Shown one piece after another: positions 57,679-64,000 of a DNA stretch of 64,000 nt (the stretch's first letter is position 1; the number at the start of each line of letters is the position of its first letter). The notes below the pieces were generated by a model that was given only the letters and a program-made list of their open reading frames with translations, was not told the origin of the DNA and made no database searches. The stretch spans positions 47,839,783-47,903,782 of the forward strand of contig OX328127.1 in assembly GCA_946811695.1 (NCBI GenBank), written 5' to 3'. Position numbers and translations under genes: made by a program. The stretch comes from Gonocerus acuteangulatus (Eukaryota > Arthropoda > Insecta > Hemiptera > Coreidae).

Positions 57679-57775
57679 AGGCAAACACCTGGAAAATAGG
57701 GCTTTCGGAGAAAGGAGATGGAAAATGCCTTTGACTTTCTGAGTTCTGGATCAATGGCTCAGGGTTGAAAAGTAC
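57679..57775 (+). repeat. dispersed repeat, copy A
   Basis: GGCAAACACCTGGAAAAT followed by a purine-rich stretch, GACTTTCTGAG and ATCAATGGCTCAGGG. It matches 59813-59890 (GGCAAACACCTGGAAAAT, GACTTTTAGAG, ATCAATGGCTGACGG). Probably a short interspersed repeat. Confidence 0.6.
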
Positions 57776-57810
57776 ATTTTCCGTTTCGTCATTAAATATG
57801 AACTTCTTTC
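57776..57810 (-). pseudogene. tiny I-like fragment
   Basis: On the minus strand reads SSYLMTKRKM, matching the SYLMTK segment after TRLRIGH in I-like copy 3. Too short for more. Confidence 0.35.
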
Positions 57811-58439
57811 TTTTCTCTCTATTTTCACTCAAATCACTTTATCCCTGACTTCACGAGTGATTTTAACTAACTAGCCCTGAGTTTTCCTCATTTACCTTAT
57901 TGTTCCGCACCAATTTTACAAATATTATATGTTTGGCAATGTATTTAAACCTTGAAGCCTAATTGCAATTTATTTATAATTAACTTATACAATTTACTTA
58001 TTTACAATGTTGAACTAAACAAACTTTAATTCAAGAAACAAACTAATAAAAAAGTCCGTCAAGCAGGAGCTGCATAACTAAGCACTATCCTCAGAATTTG
58101 AGTAGTGTAGACTGCATTACTAAATTATTTGCTGTAAATAACCTATATAAATAAAATAAAAACGTGAATAGTTCTGCTCACTAATAGTTCAATTATTAAT
58201 TTTGTAAACAATTTGCATCCAGAGTTATGTTTATACATGATACGACACTACTTAATAAATACACGAAGACATCATATTCCGTCTTTTGATCTGACGCAGG
58301 AAGAGATTACAGTCCCCCTAGTGGTAGAAAGCGCTCCTTGCGTCAGCTTTGTGAACCTGAGTCTGGCGGGCTAAGTCTATTGAAACGTAGTTAAAAGTAA
58401 AGCCTCCTTTCCAATAGACCTATTTACTTTATTTTTAAA

Positions 58440-58590
58440 ACTCTCCTTTCTCATGTGTGAGAGTCGAGTGTCCTATTCTTAGTCGACAAAGAATGATTTC
58501 TTCCCTTCTTGTTCATCTCTTGCTCGAAGGGCCACTGTGCATGTAATTTCCCTTAGTTTGTTGTAGGTAGTTTCATACCAATTTCGCTGC
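58440..58590 (-). pseudogene. I-like retrotransposon fragment (C-terminal)
   Basis: Minus-strand frames give NKLREITCTVALRAR and, one frame over, TRREEIILCRLRIGHSTLTH, aligning with copies 1-3. A frameshift separates them. Confidence 0.6.
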
Positions 58591-60102
58591 AATTTTTGAA
58601 GAATAAACTTCCTGGCTTCGAGATCAAGCTCTTCCAGAAAATTCTCAATTTGCAACCCCGAGCAAATTAATTAATAACTAATTAATTTTCTCTCTTAAAT
58701 ATACAGTATAAAGGATTCTAAATTAGAAACCTGCAAGGAAATCTCAGTCCAACGAATGTTTCATTCAAATCTATGTGGAATATTCAGAACGTAGAGAGTG
58801 ATTTGAGTCGATCACCTATTATATAGCACAAAGAATTTTCTCTCTTGAATAAACGTCATAGAGAATTCACAGGTCGATCCTTCTATTGGAATTTCCAACC
58901 TCAGCCCTTGAAAATTCACAGCGGAGTGAGTATTCGAAGCTAATCTCTGTTCTTGAGAACTCCTCAGTATACAAGATCCAAATATATTCTCTATTGTTGT
59001 CTAAATCCTGCCATTTTAAACTTACCTTCTCTCAGAACATTTCGAGGGAATGCGGTTATTCAGCCTGTTCAGGATTATAGATACATGCCTTAAAATATTA
59101 ATGCATAGAGAATAATTACATTTTCACCCTTAATAATAACTTCAATATTACCTACCAATGACTACTGGAGACGTAGCAAGACCAAAGTTAGTAGTTAAGT
59201 TACCATGGTGAAAATATTGACAGATGTATTCTTCAGGATATACGTAAAACTATTGTTTTATTGGTTTTGTAATCCTGCAATTGCTCTTGTTTCATTTTTT
59301 TAGCTGAAGAAGGTTACCAAAGAGTATTTTTTGTAAGATTATAGATTTTTACAGATATATCATTCATGTTTCCTAGCCGAACTCTAACTATTTCCTGATC
59401 ACATATTACCTCGACGGCCAATTACCTACACCTTATTTTGCATATTTCTGCATTTTTTTCTTCCTGAGCGGGTTTAGCCAAAGAGTTGGCCGATTTACTA
59501 TTACCTAATTCATTGGGATCAGATGTCCAGTGATTGGTAATGTGCCTGTTAATCAAGTCAGTTTCAAATATTCTGTGTTTTAATATGATCTGTGTCTGAT
59601 CACTAGTGGATCAAGTGAGTCCGTATAACAAAAATAATTAGATTTAAATGCTATCCCTCGTTACTACCGATTTGACGTAAACTATCCACCAACCTAAGAA
59701 TTTTTTTTCACTATGATCTATTACTTCCGAAAATAAGAAAGTTTCTTTCTCATGTTATTAATAGGCCTTCTATCAAGTTACTCGAGCCTGGCAGCCGTTT
59801 TGGAATAAAAGAGAGGCAAACACCTGGAAAATGGGGGAAAAAATACCCTGACTTTTAGAGGAATCAATCAATGGCTGACGGAGGGTTTGGGTCCCTACTC
59901 AGCAGATGTTTGGGGTGCACAGCAGGAGGCCAACCCTGAGGAAATACGTGCTGGTATGGAGTTGTAGACCCTACCACTCATGTGGGGTTTTAGCCCGTTT
60001 CTTCACTCCGTCCATAAGGACGAAACCCTCTTAGGTTGGGCCTCATGACGGAATCCGGAAGTACCAACTAGAACATTTCACGTTTCATAACCCTGATATA
60101 CC
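58591..60102. other. intergenic with dispersed repeat copy B
   Basis: Contains the second copy (59813-59890) of the repeat at 57679 and, at 60043-60056, the phrase shared with the repeat at 10019. No gene seen. Confidence 0.5.
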
Positions 60103-60104
60103 TG

Positions 60105-60135
<31 letters not shown>

Positions 60136-60440
60136 TCGTGTCACAGTGTTTGTAACAATACTCCTCCGAAACGGCTTGACTGAATTTAATGAAATTTTGT
60201 ATGCCTATTAGGTAGAACTGAGATTAAGAGTAAACTATTTTTTCTTAGCCCAATGTGATAAGGGTAGTCCACCCCCCCCCCCCCCTCCAAAAAACACAAA
60301 AAAAAACACATACTTACAACTTATTTATTTCTTATTTGACTACCAAAATAATCACTAGAAGTAATTTGTATGGCAAAACAACGTTTCCCGTGTCAGCGCG
60401 TGTGTATATATATATATGTGTGTGTGTGTGTATATATATG
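60103..60440. repeat. microsatellite cluster: (TA)n, C-run, (TG/TA)n
   Basis: TA run 60105-60130, a C-run at about 60271-60285 followed by A-rich sequence, and mixed TG/TA repeats 60403-60439. Confidence 0.9.
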
Positions 60441-60544
60441 TCTGAGTTGAGCAATTTCAATGCAATTTCGTAAAAAATATGTGGGATTCAAAAGGTCAAA
60501 TTCGTTAACCAGCAGAATCTACCCCCCGCAACATTTGTTATTAG

Positions 60545-61318
60545 TAGGGACCGGATTCTTAGGTTTTCATCTATTTTTTTCTTTTCTCCTAAACATGATA
60601 ATGATCGGTTTTTTATATGATTCGCGTCTTTTAGTATCATTCATCCAAATTTGTAAGAACCTAAAAAAAACTATCCTTGAATATCACCTAGAATCACCCA
60701 AATAACGATGGAATGGCCTAGACAGACCTAACCTTTAAAATAGAAAATATAATTCAATGAACTCATTTCCTCGATCAACCATATTTTCTTAAAAGCATTT
60801 TCCCGGATCCAGACGTTCAGGGATATTTTACTCGGAGTGTCGCTTCCACCAGAACCCATTTTAACACGCTGGGTAAAAAACAGTTGTTGACGCTTTGGAT
60901 ATGAATGAAGGAGCATTTCTATGGCGTCGATGTTCCTCCAGAGCAACGAGATTCGTGATGCATAAAAAAACTCATATTTCTGTTTTATTTTTATTTGGTC
61001 TGCTTTCTTTCTCTTCTCAATATACTATTCTACAAAATAATTTTATTTATTGTTTACTTTGATGACACTATTTATATACATTTTAATTTACCAATGATAA
61101 ATTAATCAAAATTATTAATGATAAATTATACTTATTTTTTTTAACCTATTGAACGATTTTTATCTCCTAAAAAAATCCTAAAAAGACCTATTTTTGAACC
61201 TATTGAAACATTTTTACGACCTAAAAAAAAACTAAAATGGACTTTTAAATAAAAACCTATTTTGCCTGTTGCAAAAACCTAATTAGACGCTTATTTTATC
61301 CCAAAAATCCGGTCCCTA
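60545..61318. mobile_element. probable hAT MITE with near-perfect 8-bp target duplication
   Basis: Left end TAGGGACCGGATTCTTAGG and right end CCAAAAATCCGGTCCCTA are inverted over about 13 bp. Flanks are GTTATTAG (60537-60544) and TTTATTAG (61319-61326), 7 of 8 identical. TAGGG-type ends with 8-bp duplications are characteristic of hAT elements. The 774-bp interior is AT-rich, with internal repeats of AACCTATTGAA..TTTTTA..CCTAAAAA near 61140-61225, and has no transposase. Confidence 0.7.
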
Positions 61319-64000
61319 TTTATTAGATACAATAACTCTTTTTCCAAATATCATTTTCAGGTTGTATGAACCTTTATTTCATATAAATATCATTGCGAGA
61401 TGAGTTTATGGCACCTGTCGCATTCTCGGGGAACTGAAAAATACATTGCTTGATCTACTCAACTATTGTGGAAAGTATTACCAAAGTTGTTCGACGTTAA
61501 TTGATGCGTTGGACTTGCAATTACAAGCAGGTGAGCTTTAATCATCCGAGGAAATATCCACGCTTCTAATATTTCTCTTCAATAACAATCTCCACCAGTG
61601 CACGAGATGAATTATTTTTTCGGGGTAAATCGCTGGAAACTCCGCGTACATTCGCTATAATGTCATTCCGTTTCAAAGATTCTCTACTCGGAATGATTTC
61701 CATCCTCTTCCGCTATTATTAATGTATCTCTCTCCATTATTTTTGAAAAATAACGCTGAATTCTAACAGAAATAAAATTTAGACTCCTAAGAACTGCATC
61801 TTCTTAGTGTGTACTTAATATAAGTAATTGTGCTATTAGTTAATAAGCTCTTAACAGAAATTCTAAATAATATTTTGGCAGGAAATAGGAAAACATGAGT
61901 ATTTTTGCTGTATTGATAAACTAGTTTCATCCTTACGTGAATTTCATAAACTCTGCAATCCTAGAAACTGATGTTTAAGTGATTTAGGTTTCATAAAAAC
62001 TGTGCGATAAGAGACTTCAATGAATAGCCAAATTTTTAGCAGTAAAATGCTTCTGATAAGTCAGTAGTTGCGTTTATCCAAATATTTACGGTTATTCACG
62101 AAATTTGGCCATTTTCTTTTTCTGGGTATAGCCGTAGTTCAAGATAGGGGAAAAAATAAAATGAAATAACCTGTTTTCACGCGGTTTGAAATAATAACGA
62201 AAACGCGCTAAGATGAAGTTTTCTGAGAGTTGGACTTTTTACTAATTATTCTTTTCCAAACCTCACGGTAGTTTCCTAGAATCCTATTTTTGAATAATGT
62301 AGAACAACTTGTTTTGAAATTACCCAGTTTTTCATGCCAAGTAGTGTGTACGAGTTAGCACGCGTGTTTATGTTTACTAAGGGCATTGACCAGGATTTTC
62401 TATTTTCTAGAGCCAATATTTATATTATCATAGCTACACCTTAAATAAAGAATGTGGTAATATAGAGACTTCTCCGCAAGCTTTTTATGTGAAATTTATA
62501 ATGTAATTCAGAGAAATGTTCGGTTTCACAAACAATTTTAGTTCAATCAAGAATTTGATGACTATATGACATATGACATTGTAGTTTGCCCCATTAATCG
62601 TTAAATAATATGCTCTTAATCAGAGTGTTTTTATTTTTGCTCAATAAATGATTTTTGAAGTCACTGTGCATATTCGTGGTCTGCGTTGATTGTTCTACAG
62701 CGAAATAGTGTAAAAACTGTTCTTAGGATGAAGAAAAACTGTTATCTGAAGAAAAGCTTTTATATGAGACTTAGGAGAATCATCATGGTAACAGTACAAC
62801 CCCTGGGAACCCGCATAAACAAGGAATTGAAGCATCCTACCGAGAAAATCAAGAAACAAATATGAGATAATTTCATATTAATGTTCTAATTTTTAATGAA
62901 TTGTTGACAGTTCCTCTATCCACTGTTTTACATGAATGGGAAGAGATTAATGAACGAAAGGAACTTTATGTTGTACTACACGTGGGATGGCCAACCTTCC
63001 TGAAAATAGACTCAGGGTGAGATTTTACGGGCGAAAGGATTAAGGGTTAGCCAGGGAAGTGTGAAGCATAATGTCGTCCACCGCCCCCGAAATTTTAATT
63101 AATTGCCAAATGTTTTGCCTTTTTTTCTTCAATATAACTTTGTTGCTACATTTTTTTGTTATTAATATCGGGTTAATTGACTTTCCGTGATCTTGTTTAC
63201 CTTTTCACATCAATAGGTTGTAAAATATTTCCTGAAAAATTTAATTTTAATGCTGTAAGACCATGATTTATAACCTCATTTGTAATATGTGATTAAGAAA
63301 AATATGGACGTGGACGGTATATTACCGGTAGTTATTGTTCGATCATAATAGGTAAAAAATAACACTCTTATTTATAAAAAAATCTGCCTCAAAGACAAGC
63401 TGTATAACTCAGCACATTCCTCAGAACTGCTTTCCTTCTTTTTGTTACCCGATGGAATATACGAAATATATATTTATTTATTTATTTATACTCATGGACA
63501 GATACCTTATTTATTGATATTATGAAAATCAATTACAATTATGTGGTTGAGGATGTAGAATAATTTATTCAGGGTAATGCATTATATTAATGTTTTTTGT
63601 AAACTAATTTCACAATTAATGTCAATACATTGACACAATGCATAAAAGGCTATTATGTACGAAATGTATTTATGGTCCATAGTGCATTAATTTTATGTAG
63701 CATATTATTAAGAAGGTTGTTTTGATTTATGACATTTGCAATGCCAAATTTACCACACAATTAGTATTTTATTCTTTTTTTGTGAATCAATTATGCCTTT
63801 TGTCAAGTGTATAATGTAATCTAAAATTAAACATATGAAATGATTTCTATTACGCAATATTTTGTAATCGTTCAGTTTATAGGTATTACAATTTTTTGTT
63901 TAATTATTAATGAAATTAGAGCAATTTTAATTCATTCACTTTTTTTTAGTCCCCTCCTTAATAATAAATTCGGATAAAACTTGCTTATGACGTCTACCTG
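61319..64000. other. intergenic, no gene recognised
   Basis: AT-rich to the window end. AAGCTGTATAACTCAGCACA, then TTCCTCAGAACT (63400-63430), resembles GAGCTGCATAACTAAGCACT, then ATCCTCAGAATT (58068-58099), so a dispersed repeat is likely. No exon signals convincing enough to call. Confidence 0.5.

Overview
The window is eukaryotic, and almost certainly an insect or close arthropod relative. It carries one long Toll receptor gene with the insect Toll-6/Toll-7/18-wheeler layout, many arthropod-type retrotransposons (I-like, LOA, R2-like, Ty3/gypsy, Ty1/copia), tRNA-derived SINEs and Tc1/mariner-like foldback MITEs, in very AT-rich, microsatellite-rich DNA. I cannot name the order or species from sequence alone.

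Layout. Positions 1-5058 are a satellite-like array of a degenerate 24-bp unit in four higher-order blocks. The array flips strand at 4160/4161 and so forms a large inverted duplication. Positions 5065-7729 hold the 5' half of a minus-strand Ty3/gypsy element (LTR, gag, protease, RT) cut off inside RNase H by the satellite. Positions 8071-8402 are a non-LTR fragment, and 10319-10640 a tandem repeat with G-tracts. Positions 11985-13852 hold a decayed, 5'-truncated R2-like element with a structured 3' UTR, lying between TA-repeats. Positions 14878-15597 are an old foldback MITE.

Positions 16215-26760 are a three-level nest. A minus-strand Ty1/copia remnant was split by a plus-strand I-like element (16706-26104, 12-bp target duplication). 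That element was then hit in its 5' UTR by a minus-strand 5'-truncated LOA-type element (16990-20479, 13-bp target duplication). The LOA frame is open from the truncation to the stop, with RT and RNase H catalytic residues present.

From 27.6 to 45.5 kb are two TA-flanked foldback MITEs, a 1.6-kb composite foldback element with an exact 8-bp target duplication (35656-37281), a second I-like copy with a perfect 112-bp inverted repeat at its 3' end, and a third I-like fragment interrupted by a SINE. A possible small first exon lies at 46486-46536. A transposon-derived pseudogene lies at 48020-48700.

The main host gene is at 49725-53390: a single-exon Toll receptor (1221 residues) with signal peptide, leucine-rich repeats, two cysteine clusters, transmembrane helix and TIR domain. 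A 3-codon upstream ORF overlaps its start codon. The TIR has Gly at a normally invariant Cys, and the cytoplasmic tail is short. From 53.6 to 64 kb I see no gene, only repeats, decayed I-like scraps and a probable hAT MITE (60545-61318).
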